This document shows, one piece after another, positions 54,849-63,597 of a stretch of DNA of 64,000 nucleotides. This DNA is from Lentzea xinjiangensis (GTDB lineage Bacteria; Actinomycetota; Actinomycetes; Mycobacteriales; Pseudonocardiaceae). The number at the start of each line of letters is the position of its first letter. The stretch's first letter is position 1. Position numbers and translations under genes: made by a program. The notes under the pieces are model-generated. The model was given only the letters and a program-made list of their open reading frames with translations. It searched no databases and was not told the origin of the DNA. Location: NCBI RefSeq assembly GCF_900110955.1, contig NZ_FOFR01000016.1, forward strand, positions 1 through 64,000, written 5' to 3'.

Positions 54849-54998
54849 TCAGTGCTCGGACGCGCTGCCGAGGAAGATCACGCCCACCAGCGCCACGAGG
54901 AAGTGGCCGGTGAAGCGCAGCGCCGTCAGAACGGGCCGCAGCGCCGCGAGGACGTCGAGGTGGGCTGCCGGTGCGGGGTGAACGGTTGTCGTCGCCAT
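54849..54998 (-). CDS. Small membrane protein of 49 residues
   Basis: This short open frame encodes MATTTVHPAPAAHLDVL followed by a hydrophobic stretch (FTGHFLVALVGVIFLG) and a short tail. Codon use is in the normal high-GC third-position style. There is no good ribosome-binding site, so translation is uncertain. It lies 47 bases upstream of def on the same strand. The bases 54999-55224 contain no further gene that I can support. Confidence 0.4.
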   Translation of the reverse strand: MATTTVHPAPAAHLDVLAALRPVLTALRFTGHFLVALVGVIFLGSASEH

Positions 54999-55224
54999 GC
55001 CGTGAACTGTGCCGTTCGCGCAGGTCAACGTGCATCGGCTTGGGGTATCGGGACCACATCGGCCTGAGGTGGGACGAGCGGGCGCGGCCCTCGTCCGGAA
55101 GGTGGACACGACCCGGTCGGGAGGCTGATGCGACCGCGCGGGCGGAAGGGGGCCGCCGGACCCCTGGCGGCACCGCGGGGCAAAGAGATCGTCTTCGCGG
55201 GCCGGATCGGCTAGTCATGAACCC

Positions 55225-55743
55225 ATGACGTGGACCGCACCCGAAGTGGAACCGATCGAAGAACCGGTGCTCGGCGCCGAGCGCCCGATGCTGGAGGCGA
55301 TGCTCGACCGCCATCGCACCCTGTTCCTGAGCGCCTGCGCGGGCCTCACCGGCGAGCAGCTCGCCACGGCGTCCGCGCCGCCGTCGAACCTCACCCTGCT
55401 GGGCCTGATCCGCCACCTCACGGACGTGGAGCGCGTGTGGTTCCGCATCCGCCTGGCCGGGCAGGACGTCCAGGCGCCCTACCGCGTGCCGGGCAACCCC
55501 GGCGGCGACTTCGAGGACCTGGACCCGGCCCGCGCCGAGGCCGAGTACGCCGGTCTCTTCGCCGAGATGGCCGAGGCCCGCGCGGCGGCGGCCACGCGGG
55601 ACCTCGACGACACCTTCGTGCACGAGCGGCAGGGCGAGATGTCGGTGCGCTGGCTGCACCTGCACCTCATCGAGGAGTACGCGCAGCACAACGGCCACGC
55701 CGATCTGCTGCGCGAACGCATCGACGGACGCACCAACAAGTAG
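55225..55743 (+). CDS. DinB-like protein (DUF664 family)
   Basis: The 172-residue four-helix-bundle protein has DUF664/DinB features: MLEAMLDRHRTLFLSACAGL, LLGLIRHLTDVERVWFRIRL and HLHLIEEYAQHNGHADLLRE. The three His residues (RHLTD, EEYAQHNGHAD) are the expected metal ligands of DinB-like proteins. Some relatives use bacillithiol or mycothiol. It sits alone between convergent operons. Confidence 0.88.
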   Translation: MTWTAPEVEPIEEPVLGAERPMLEAMLDRHRTLFLSACAGLTGEQLATASAPPSNLTLLGLIRHLTDVERVWFRIRLAGQDVQAPYRVPGNPGGDFEDLDPARAEAEYAGLFAEMAEARAAAATRDLDDTFVHERQGEMSVRWLHLHLIEEYAQHNGHADLLRERIDGRTNK

Positions 55744-55744
55744 C

Positions 55745-55773
55745 GCGCCGGTGTCGCGTCGGGACACCGGCGC
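55745..55773 (+). terminator. Hairpin after the DinB-like gene
   Basis: An 11-base stem (gcgccggtgtc and gacaccggcgc) with a seven-base loop begins two bases after the DinB-like stop. A second hairpin (cctgccggag and ctccggcagg, 55790-55822) stands between it and the convergent gamma-glutamyltransferase stop, so the pair can end transcription from both sides. Confidence 0.8.
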
Positions 55774-55789
55774 CGGTGCGGACGCCGAG

Positions 55790-55822
55790 CCTGCCGGAGT
55801 GCGGGGTCCGCGCTCCGGCAGG
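55790..55822 (-). terminator. Hairpin terminator downstream of gamma-glutamyltransferase
   Basis: Ten-base arms (cctgccggag and ctccggcagg) pair around a 13-base loop, 33 bases beyond the stop of the minus-strand gene. Its symmetry makes it usable from either direction. Confidence 0.65.
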
Positions 55823-55855
55823 CGGGTCCGGCGAGGAGCCGCTCGACGGGGGTGC

Positions 55856-57631
55856 TCAGCCCGCCTTCACGACGCGGGCCGCTCCTCCCCCGCGCCGCGT
55901 GGGCTCGGCGACCGCGCGCCAGCGGCCGTCCGAGGCCCGTTCGACGGCCGTGGCGGCGCCGATCTCGGCGTTCTGGCTGAACCGGTGACCGATGGCTTGC
56001 AAGCCCGCGGTGGACGCGGCGGCGATGAACTCCGCCTCGGCCGGGGTCGTCGCCGCGTTGCGCTGGGAGGCGCGCGGGGCGGCGACGGCGTCGAGCAGGG
56101 ACGCCCCGCGGTCCAGGCGCGCGGTCAGGATCTGGGTGACCGTGGTGATGATGGTGGAACCACCGGGCGAGCCGACGGCGAGGACGACCTTGCCGTGGTC
56201 CAGGACGATCGTCGGGGCCATGGACGAGCGCGGGCGCTTGCCGGGACCGGGCAGGTTCGGGTGCGGGACGCCGGGGGTCGGAGCCACGAACTCGAAGTCG
56301 GTGAGCTCGTTGTTCAGCAGGAAGCCGCGGCCGGGGACGACGATGCCGCTGCCGCCCTCCGCCTCGATGGTGAGGGTGTAGGCGACGACGTTGCCCCAGC
56401 GGTCGGCGACCGTGAGGTGGGTGGTGCGCTCGGCGTCCTCGCGCAGGGCGGAGGTACCGGCGGTGGCCGCGCAGGCCCGCGGGTCGCGCGGGTCCGCGGC
56501 GGGCTGCGGGGCCGGCAGCACGGCGTCGGGCTTGATCAGGCACGCGCGGCTGTCGGCGAACCGCTGCGAGAGCAGGCCCTCGGTCGGCACGCGGGAGAAG
56601 GCCGGGTCGCCGACCCAGCGCAGGCGGTCGGCGAACGAGAGCTTGGTCGACTCCAGGAAGCGGTGCAGGTACTCGACCTCGGAGGCGCGGGAGAGGTCGG
56701 TCGACTCCAGGATGTTGAGCGCCTCGCCGACGGTCGTGCCACCCGACGACGGCGCCGCCATGCCGTAGACGTCGAGGCCGCGGTAGCGCGTGTGCGTGGG
56801 GTCGCGGCGTTCGACCTGGTAGCGGGTCAGGTCGGAGATCTCCATGGCACCGGCGCGGACGTTGCGGGCCGAGCCGGGCACGACCGGCGGTTTCCGCACG
56901 GCCTGCACGAGGTCGCGGCCGACCGCGCCGCCGTAGAGCGAGGCCAGTTCGGTGCGCGCCAGCTCGCGGTAGGTGTCGGCGAGCTGCGGGTTGCGGAACG
57001 TGCTGCCCACCGCGGGCGGCTGACCGCCCGGCAGGTAGAGGTCGCGGGTCGAGGTGAAGTCGGCGAACCGGGCGGCGTTGTTCGCGATCTGCGAGTTGAA
57101 CGTCTTGTCGACGACGAACCCGCGCCGCGCCAGCGCCTCCGCCGGCGCCATGGCCTCGCGCAGGTTCAGCGTGCCCCACCTGCGCAGCGCCTGCTGCCAC
57201 GTCTTGGGCGTGCCGGGGACGCCGACGGACAGCCCGCTCGTCATGGCCTCGGCGAACGGCAGCGGCGCGCCGTTCTCCACGAAGAGCTGCTCGGTCGCGG
57301 CGCGCGGTGCGGTCTCCCGGCCGTCCAAAGTGGAGATCCGGCGCGTCTTGGCGTCGTAGTGGACGAAGAACCCGCCGCCGCCGATGCCCGCGGAGAACGG
57401 GTCGGTGACGCCGAGCGCGGCGGCGGTGGCGACGGCGGCGTCGACGGCGTTGCCACCGCGGCGGAGCACGTCGATGCCGATCTGGGACGCGTCGGGGTCG
57501 ACGCTGGACACCGCGCCGCCCCACCCGACCTGCTCGGGTACGCGAGGTGGTGGTTCCGCCGCGCCCGCCGGAGCGGGAGCGACCAGTACGACGGAGAGCG
57601 TCAGTGCGGCAACCGTTCGCAACATGCGCAC
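55856..57631 (-). CDS. ggt: Secreted gamma-glutamyltransferase
   Basis: GGT cleaves the gamma-glutamyl bond of glutathione-type peptides. The 591-residue precursor has a signal peptide (VAALTLSVVLVAPAPAGAAE), large-subunit motifs VLRRGGNAVDAAVATAAALG and GIGGGGFFVHYDA, and the autocleavage site with catalytic T403 in ERTTHLTVAD. The small subunit has NNELTDFEF, RPRSSMAPTIVL and VGSPGGSTIITTVTQIL. GTG 57631 or ATG 57625 is the start. In an actinomycete that uses mycothiol, other gamma-glutamyl substrates may matter. Confidence 0.93.
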   Translation of the reverse strand: MRMLRTVAALTLSVVLVAPAPAGAAEPPPRVPEQVGWGGAVSSVDPDASQIGIDVLRRGGNAVDAAVATAAALGVTDPFSAGIGGGGFFVHYDAKTRRISTLDGRETAPRAATEQLFVENGAPLPFAEAMTSGLSVGVPGTPKTWQQALRRWGTLNLREAMAPAEALARRGFVVDKTFNSQIANNAARFADFTSTRDLYLPGGQPPAVGSTFRNPQLADTYRELARTELASLYGGAVGRDLVQAVRKPPVVPGSARNVRAGAMEISDLTRYQVERRDPTHTRYRGLDVYGMAAPSSGGTTVGEALNILESTDLSRASEVEYLHRFLESTKLSFADRLRWVGDPAFSRVPTEGLLSQRFADSRACLIKPDAVLPAPQPAADPRDPRACAATAGTSALREDAERTTHLTVADRWGNVVAYTLTIEAEGGSGIVVPGRGFLLNNELTDFEFVAPTPGVPHPNLPGPGKRPRSSMAPTIVLDHGKVVLAVGSPGGSTIITTVTQILTARLDRGASLLDAVAAPRASQRNAATTPAEAEFIAAASTAGLQAIGHRFSQNAEIGAATAVERASDGRWRAVAEPTRRGGGAARVVKAG

Positions 57632-57690
57632 TCTTCTACTCCCTTGCGACCGGATGGCAACACCCCTTGAGGAAGGCCTAAGGTGCGGAG

Positions 57691-58158
57691 GTGTCGATTG
57701 ATCTTGACCGGTTGCGGACGGATTTCACCAGCACCCACCTCGACGAGGCCGACCGCGAGGAGGCGCTGCGCCTCCTGCTGCGCGAGCGCCGCGAGGGCGA
57801 CGCGGACCTGCTGCGCCACCTGCTGGCCGAGGAGACCGCGACCCACCGCGAGGGCTGGGGTGTGAGCGAGTCGCTGGCGCTCGCCGCGCTGCTGCTCGCC
57901 GAGTGCGGCCGCGAGGAGGACGTCTGGACGTTGTGGGAGGCCAAGAACGCCTCGTTCGACACGATGGCGGGCCTCGACGGCTTCCTGCTGTTCCCGGCGG
58001 GGATCGCGGGCACGACGGCGCACGTCATCGCCAGCGAGGAGCACCCCGAGCGCGACGACCTGATGGCCTACATGAGCGAGTACCTCGGCTACGAGAAGCT
58101 GACCGACGACGACATCCGCGAGCACATCGCCGGCCTGCGGTCCCACTTCGAGGACTGA
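57691..58158 (+). CDS. Conserved protein of unknown function, 155 residues
   Basis: This acidic, helix-rich cytoplasmic protein (LRTDFTSTHLDEADREEALR, then RREGDADLLRHLLAEETATH) ends in EHIAGLRSHFED. GFLLFPAGIAGTTAHVIASE is a central segment. I do not recognise a family. GTG 57691 has ggag upstream. It diverges from ggt with 59 bases between and its stop lies six bases from the convergent priA end. Confidence 0.65.
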   Translation: MSIDLDRLRTDFTSTHLDEADREEALRLLLRERREGDADLLRHLLAEETATHREGWGVSESLALAALLLAECGREEDVWTLWEAKNASFDTMAGLDGFLLFPAGIAGTTAHVIASEEHPERDDLMAYMSEYLGYEKLTDDDIREHIAGLRSHFED

Positions 58159-58164
58159 GCGGGC

Positions 58165-60972
58165 TCAGAGCACCTCGAGCGGATCGAGCTTGATGCGCAC
58201 CAGCTCCTGCTCCTTGCGCGCCGTCCGGACGGCCTGCGCCTCGGCGAGCACGGCGGCGAGCTGCCGCCCCTCCGCCCGCGCGACCCTCACCAGCGCCCGC
58301 TCCCTGGTCTCGTCGTCGCCCAGCGGCACGGGCCCGAGGACCTCGCCGCTCGGCGGCAGCCGCAGCTCGTCGAGCAGGGCGTTCACCGCGTCCGGGGTGC
58401 CGTCCACGGTCGCCATCCGCACCGCCGGCGGGAACCCCAGCTCCGTGCGCGCGGCCAGTTCCGTGGCCGCGTGCCACACCGGGTCCCACCGGACGAGGGC
58501 CTGCACCGGCGTCAGCGCGGAGTCCGCGATCACGACCACGCGCCCGTTGCCCGGCCGCACCAGCCCCGCGGCCGTCATCCACCGCCTCAGCGCCTCCTCG
58601 GAGGCCCGCAGGTCGGCGCGTCCCAGCAGCGCCCACCCGTCGAGCAGCAGCACCGCGCCGTAGCCGCCCACGGCCACCGGCTCCGCGCCCGGCGTCGCGA
58701 CCACCAGCGCGGGCTTGCCCGGCACCTCGGTGAGCACCTCGTCCGCTCCGCTGGTGCGCACCGGATAGCCGGGAAACGCCCGCCCGAGCTCCTCCGCGGT
58801 GCGCCGCGCCCCGATGACCTGCCCGCGCAACCGGCGCGACCCGCACGTCGGGCACCGGAACCCGGCCTCCGTGGCGGCGCACCACCGGCAGTACGCGGGT
58901 TTCGGCAGCCCGTCCTCGGTCCCGCCGGGCAACGCGAGCGGCCCGGCACAACGACGGCACCGGGCGGGCCCGCGGCACTGACCGCAGGCGAGCGCCGGCA
59001 CGTAGCCGCGCCGCGGCACCTGGATCAGCACCGGCGAGTCGGCGAGGGCGAACCGGGCTGCGTCGAACGCGATGGACGGCAGCCGGGCGGTGCGGGCCGC
59101 CGGGTCCTTGACGTCCTGCCACTCGTTGTCCCCCACCGACACCACCCGCGGAGCGACAGCCCTGAGCGTCTCCCGCGACGCCACGATCTCGTGCGCCCAC
59201 CCCGTCTCGACGAGCAGGTGGGCCTCCGCCGTGCGCGCGAAGCCGGCGATGAGGAGCGCGGCGCCGCTCATGTGCGCGCGCTGCACCAGCACATCGCGCA
59301 CGTTCGGATACGGCGCACGGGGCTCGGTGTGCAGGTCGTCGCCGTCGTCCCACACGACCAGCAACCCGGGATCCTTGACCGGCGCGAACGCGGTGGCGCG
59401 CGTGCCCACCACCACGCGCGCCACACCGCGGCGCACGGCCAGCCAGCGCTTGTAGCGCTCGGACGGCCCGAGATCGGCCGAGAGGGTGACGACGCCTTCG
59501 ATCAGCTTCCCGCACGCCGCGGCGACGCGGGCCAGGTCGCGGTGGTCCGGCACGACGATCACCACGCCGCGCCCGGCCGAGGCGACCGCGGCCGCGGCCT
59601 CGGCGAGGCGGGCCGGCCAGTCCTCGGCGGGGAGGGCCTGCCAGACGGCGTGAGCGGGGCGGCCCTCGTGGAGGGCTTCGAGGTACTTGGGGCCGCGGGG
59701 ATAGCGCGACCAGGCGTCGGCGGGGACGGGCGGGAGCTGGGACCGGGCGGGCGGCGGGCTCCCGGCGGTGGCGGGCGGCTGGTCCCAGGCGGCGGACGAC
59801 AGGCTTCCGGCGACGGCGGACGGCTGGTCCCCGGCGGACGGCGGGCTCCCATCAGAGGCGGATGCCGCAGCCGTGGGCCCGGCCTCCGGCGCGGGCGGGC
59901 GGGCGGCCGTCGTGGGCGCGGGGCCTGCGGTGCCGACCACCTCGGCGGGAGCCGACGGCGAGTGCTCGGCAGAGTCGGCGGAGGAAGACGGAGTGGTACC
60001 GGGCTGGCCGGGATCGTCGGGCTGGCCGGGATCGTCGGGCTGGCCGGGATCGTCGGGCTGGCCGGGATGGACAAGCGCGCCGGGGTGATCGAGGTGGCCG
60101 GGATGACCAGGCTGACCGGCGTGCCCAGGATAGCTGGGCTGACCGGGATGGCTGGGCTGACCGGGATGGCTGGGCTGACCGGGATGGCTGGGCTGATCGG
60201 GATGGCCGACCTGAGCGGCGTGACCGGTCGGCGCGGACTCATCGGCAAGCACCCGCCCCTCGGCGGACACGAGCCGGGCAGAGCCGACCCCGGCAGACGC
60301 AGGTCCGGCAGACGCAGGCCCGGCAGACGCAGGTCCGCCGACTCGCGGGCGTTCGTCCCCAGGCGCCTCTTCGGCAGCGGGTGCGCGTTCGTCCGCAGGC
60401 GCGTGTCCGCCCGCAGCCACGTCCCCGTCTGCGGATCCGTGTCCGCCCGCGGACGGGCGTCCGTCCTCGGGCACCTGTCCGGCCACGGGCTGCCGTTCGC
60501 CCGGCGCGGGCTTCCCCACCCACGCGGGTAGCTGCGGCAGCGGTGCCGGCTCACCGGAGGCGGCCGCCTCGGCGCGGGCGTGGCGGGGCGGGATGGCCAG
60601 GCGCAGGACGTCGATCATGCCGCCGGCGTACCTGTCGGCGATCGTGCGCGCCAGCGTCGCGATCTCCGGGGCCAGCACCGGTTCCGGGGACACGACCTTG
60701 TCGAGGTAGGTGAGCTTCTTGCCGTACTCGGAGGTCTCGACCCGCTCCAGCAGGTAGCCGTCGACGAGCTGGCCCGCGAACCTGACGCGGACCCGGCAGC
60801 CGGGGACCGCCGCGGTGTCCAGTTCGGACGGAACCGCGTAGTCGAAGGGGCGGTCGAGGTGTGCCAGGGGCACGTCCACCACGATCCGGGCGACCGGCAG
60901 CGACGCGGCGGGGACCCGCTCCCCTTTTCTCGCTCCGGTCTTCGCGCTCATGCCTCCTGGTGTATCAGACAC
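58165..60972 (-). CDS. priA: Primosomal protein N' (PriA), helicase-degenerate, with repeat insertion
   Basis: PriA restarts stalled replication forks. The N-terminal DNA-binding domain is clear (RIVVDVPLAHLDRPFDYAVP, GCRVRVRFAGQLVDGYLLER, ASEIATLARTIADRYAGG-like), and so are the zinc-finger cysteines (CGQCRGPARCRRC, CRWCAATEAGFRCPTCG) and C-terminal domain. As in other actinobacteria the Walker A is missing and the DEAH box reads WDDGDD, so helicase activity is doubtful. At 935 residues it is about 280 longer than the mycobacterial protein: residues about 150-430 are a low-complexity insert of hexapeptide repeats (PGQPSH, PGQPDD). Start GTG 60972 or ATG 60951. Confidence 0.92.
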   Translation of the reverse strand: MSDTPGGMSAKTGARKGERVPAASLPVARIVVDVPLAHLDRPFDYAVPSELDTAAVPGCRVRVRFAGQLVDGYLLERVETSEYGKKLTYLDKVVSPEPVLAPEIATLARTIADRYAGGMIDVLRLAIPPRHARAEAAASGEPAPLPQLPAWVGKPAPGERQPVAGQVPEDGRPSAGGHGSADGDVAAGGHAPADERAPAAEEAPGDERPRVGGPASAGPASAGPASAGVGSARLVSAEGRVLADESAPTGHAAQVGHPDQPSHPGQPSHPGQPSHPGQPSYPGHAGQPGHPGHLDHPGALVHPGQPDDPGQPDDPGQPDDPGQPGTTPSSSADSAEHSPSAPAEVVGTAGPAPTTAARPPAPEAGPTAAASASDGSPPSAGDQPSAVAGSLSSAAWDQPPATAGSPPPARSQLPPVPADAWSRYPRGPKYLEALHEGRPAHAVWQALPAEDWPARLAEAAAAVASAGRGVVIVVPDHRDLARVAAACGKLIEGVVTLSADLGPSERYKRWLAVRRGVARVVVGTRATAFAPVKDPGLLVVWDDGDDLHTEPRAPYPNVRDVLVQRAHMSGAALLIAGFARTAEAHLLVETGWAHEIVASRETLRAVAPRVVSVGDNEWQDVKDPAARTARLPSIAFDAARFALADSPVLIQVPRRGYVPALACGQCRGPARCRRCAGPLALPGGTEDGLPKPAYCRWCAATEAGFRCPTCGSRRLRGQVIGARRTAEELGRAFPGYPVRTSGADEVLTEVPGKPALVVATPGAEPVAVGGYGAVLLLDGWALLGRADLRASEEALRRWMTAAGLVRPGNGRVVVIADSALTPVQALVRWDPVWHAATELAARTELGFPPAVRMATVDGTPDAVNALLDELRLPPSGEVLGPVPLGDDETRERALVRVARAEGRQLAAVLAEAQAVRTARKEQELVRIKLDPLEVL
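60002..60204. repeat. 18-bp tandem repeat arrays inside priA
   Basis: Two arrays lie in the insert region of priA: three and a partial copy of ggctggccgggatcgtcg (60002-60070) and four copies of gctgggctgaccgggatg (60133-60204). A 15-bp array (ggcagacgcaggtcc type, about 60297-60340) follows. All periods are multiples of three and keep the reading frame. Confidence 0.85.
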
Positions 60973-60981
60973 CTCCGACAG

Positions 60982-61323
60982 TCACGCGTTGCGCCTCACC
61001 GAACCGGTGAAGCCCGCCACGAACAGGGTCACGAACGCCCAGCCGGCACCCGCAACAGCCACGCCGGCACGAACTGCCCCCGCGCCCGACGCGGTGTCGA
61101 CCACGCAGCGGGTGGCGTCGACCGACTCCTCGGCGTTCCGCCCCGCTCAGCCGCTGGCGGTGGCCGTGGCCGACGGTCGAACCAGCACCCGCGGCCGTTT
61201 CGCCACCACGTCGGAGAGGTCGAGCTGACCGGTGATCGTCGCACCGGTCAGCACCAGGCCGCTCGGGTCCGGCGACTCGTGCTCGACCATCCGCCGCCGG
61301 ATCTCGTCCCCCGTGCTCTCCAC
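60982..61323 (-). pseudogene. Decayed membrane-associated protein with internal deletion and frameshift
   Basis: A GTG at 61323, ten bases after the phospholipase stop, opens a 58-codon frame that resembles the N-terminus of actinobacterial membrane-associated oxidoreductase proteins with pentapeptide-like repeats (GDEIRRRMVEHESPDPSGLV, then LTGATITGQLDLSDV). It stops at 61147. Another frame from about 61125 down to the TGA at 60982 encodes a membrane-span tail typical of the same proteins (AGAGWAFVTLFVAGFTGSVR). The several hundred residues expected between are gone. It is read as a remnant of a deleted gene; the identification rests on recognition by eye. Confidence 0.5.
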
Positions 61324-61333
61324 GGGCCAGACG

Positions 61334-63280
61334 CTAGCCGGAGATGGACTCCTGGCCGTTCTCGATGTGGCCGCAGAGCCGGCGGCGGAACCGGGGCTCC
61401 TCCTCCACCGTCACGGTGAGGTCGTACCAGCCGGAGTTCAGCGCGGTGAGCCACGGGATCACGTGCCGATGCCCGGGACGCACCACGTACCTGCGCCGTC
61501 CCAGCACGAACGTCAGCCGTGACGAGCCGGTGTTCTCGAACGTCAGCGTCAGCACACGGCTGTACCCACGCACCGAGGACGACACCCGCGCACGGTCAGA
61601 AGCAGAGCCGGCGAACTCACGGCGGAAACCGTTGGGGCCCAGCAGCACCAGGTCGTGGTCCCCGGCGATGTCGGTCGAAGCGGTGAACGCGACGTCGAAG
61701 TGCTGCGGCAGCGCGAACTGGCCCGAGTACGGGTACAGCGCCAGGTGCACCGACGCCGAACCGGTGTTCGTCATCTCCAGCCGGGACCCGCGCAACGACG
61801 CGTCAGGCTGGTACGGCAGAGCGCGCGCACGCCGCCGTCCGGCCTCCTGCTCCGGCATCTTCTGGTCGGACGGAGGCGTGGGACGCCACCGCGGCGTGGC
61901 GGGCGGCACCGGGGCCGGCTCGCCGACCTCGGGCCAGGTGCGGCGCCGGTCGAAGTCGAACGCCGAGGTCAGGTCCCCCGACACGGTGCGGCGCCAGGTG
62001 GAGATCTCCTCGGAGCGGACGCCGGTCCACCGCTCCAGGAACTGCGTCATCGACGTGTGGTCGAACACCTGCGAGCACACGTAACCGCCGACGGACCACG
62101 GTGAGACGACGGTCATCGGCACGCGCGTACCCAGTCCCAACGGCCGATCGCCCACGTACTCGTCCGTCGCGGACAACGGCGGGCGCGGCGGCGGCACGTG
62201 GTCGTAGAAGCCGTCGTTCTCGTCGTAGGTGATGAACAGGACCGTCGACTCCCACACCTCCTGGTTGGAGGCCAGCGCGTCCAGCACCTGGTAGGTGATC
62301 GAGGCGGACGCGGCGGGCGACGACGCGCCGGGGTGCTCGGAGTCGACGGACGAGGGCACCAGGTACGACACGGCGGGCAGGCGGCCGCTCTCGACGTCGG
62401 CCCGGAACGCCTCGCCGAGCCCTCCGGGCCGCACGCGGCGCAGTCCCCTGTCGTACAACGACTTCTCCGCGGGCGACAACCGGGAGAGGTCGAGGGAGCC
62501 GATCAGCGCGGGGTCGCCGGTGCCGTAGAGCTTGTCCAGCGACTTGAACCCGGCGGGCAGGACCTTGCGCGCGATCTCCTTGAACCGTACGAAGAACTCC
62601 AGGTTGTTATCTTGAAAGTTGTCCCATTCCTGATAGACCTGCCACGACCGCCCGGCCGCTTCGAGGCGCTCGGGGTAGGTCTTCCACGTGTAGCCGGCGT
62701 GGTTGTCCTCGTTGTAGGCGGAGTTGCCGGTCGCGCGAGCACCCGTGGGCTCGTAGCCGGTGTACCCGGACACCCAGTAGTTGCGGTTCGGCGACGTGGA
62801 GGACGGCACCGAGCAGTGGTAGGCGTCGCACAGCGTGAAGGTGTCCGCCAGCTCGTAGTGGAACGGGAGGTCCTGGCGCGTGTAGAACGCCATCGTGGCC
62901 GCGGTCTTGGCGGGGACCCAGTTGTCGTTCCAGCCACCGCGCAGCGCCGCGTGCCCGCCTTCCCAGCTGTGGTCCAGGTCGCCGATGTACTGGATGTCGC
63001 GGCCGGACGCCGCCTCCCGCACCGGGAACGGCAGCACGCCCGACTGGTTGAACACCCCGCGCAACGCATTGCGGTCGGAGAACCCGCGCACACCGCGCAA
63101 TGTCCCGTAGTAGTGGTCGAACGACCGGTTCTCCTGCATCAGCAGCACCACGTGCTTGATCGCGCGCAAGCCTCCCGCACGGGGCTCACGGGCCAATGCG
63201 GCGTACACCGACGGCGGCAGCAACGTGCCCGAAGCAGCGGCGGCGACGGCAGCCATGAACCCACGACGAGAGAGCGACAT
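61334..63280 (-). CDS. Phosphocholine-specific phospholipase C (Tat-exported)
   Basis: The 648-residue enzyme has a Tat signal (LSRRGFMAAVAAAASG). The phosphoesterase core shows HVVLLMQENRSFDHYYGTL, NEDNHAGYTWKTYPE-like, FITYDENDGFYDHVPPP and VVSPWSVGGYVCSQVFDHTS. Two DUF756 C-terminal domains (GQFALPQHFDVAFTAS; YVVRPGHRHVIPWLT) finish the protein, as in PlcN/mycobacterial Plc proteins. It hydrolyses phosphatidylcholine or sphingomyelin outside the cell. ATG 63280 was chosen for the Tat motif. A gene remnant follows. Confidence 0.93.
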   Translation of the reverse strand: MSLSRRGFMAAVAAAASGTLLPPSVYAALAREPRAGGLRAIKHVVLLMQENRSFDHYYGTLRGVRGFSDRNALRGVFNQSGVLPFPVREAASGRDIQYIGDLDHSWEGGHAALRGGWNDNWVPAKTAATMAFYTRQDLPFHYELADTFTLCDAYHCSVPSSTSPNRNYWVSGYTGYEPTGARATGNSAYNEDNHAGYTWKTYPERLEAAGRSWQVYQEWDNFQDNNLEFFVRFKEIARKVLPAGFKSLDKLYGTGDPALIGSLDLSRLSPAEKSLYDRGLRRVRPGGLGEAFRADVESGRLPAVSYLVPSSVDSEHPGASSPAASASITYQVLDALASNQEVWESTVLFITYDENDGFYDHVPPPRPPLSATDEYVGDRPLGLGTRVPMTVVSPWSVGGYVCSQVFDHTSMTQFLERWTGVRSEEISTWRRTVSGDLTSAFDFDRRRTWPEVGEPAPVPPATPRWRPTPPSDQKMPEQEAGRRRARALPYQPDASLRGSRLEMTNTGSASVHLALYPYSGQFALPQHFDVAFTASTDIAGDHDLVLLGPNGFRREFAGSASDRARVSSSVRGYSRVLTLTFENTGSSRLTFVLGRRRYVVRPGHRHVIPWLTALNSGWYDLTVTVEEEPRFRRRLCGHIENGQESISG

Positions 63281-63383
63281 GAAACGAGTTTCTAGTCTCG
63301 GCACGTGACGCGGAGCCGTCACCGGCATGAACAACGGTTCTGGATCTCCGGGATCTTGTTCACACTCACGCGAGGCGGTGCCC

Positions 63384-63418
63384 TTGGCCGAACGACGCTG
63401 TGGTCAGCGTTCGGCCAA
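63384..63418. promoter_or_regulatory. 11-bp inverted repeat upstream of the phospholipase gene
   Basis: The arms ttggccgaacg and cgttcggccaa pair perfectly with a 13-base spacer. The repeat is in the non-coding bases 63281-63473, near the phospholipase promoter, and may be an operator, a terminator from the right, or one end of a lost mobile element. Confidence 0.45.
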
Positions 63419-63473
63419 CGCCCGGTCGCCACTCTTCTGTCCGTAGGCAAGAACCGGACGAGGGGAACCAATC

Positions 63474-63515
63474 ATGAGACTCCGCATCGCCGCGGCGACC
63501 GTCGGTGGAAGCGAG
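63474..63515 (+). pseudogene. Truncated start of a secreted-protein gene
   Basis: A ribosome-binding site (gagggg) precedes ATG 63474, followed by MRLRIAAATVGGSEVFGT, like the first third of a signal peptide. After about 14 codons the frame no longer looks like a protein but like the complement of an ATPase gene fragment, so the gene was probably interrupted here. The open frame itself continues to 63992 by chance, as an antisense shadow. Confidence 0.35.
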
Positions 63516-63597
63516 GTCTTCGGCACCGACGGCGGCCACCTCGCCCGCGGCTCCCCGCCGTGCGAGAGGGATGTTCGGGGGGCTCCCGGTGCCCGGC

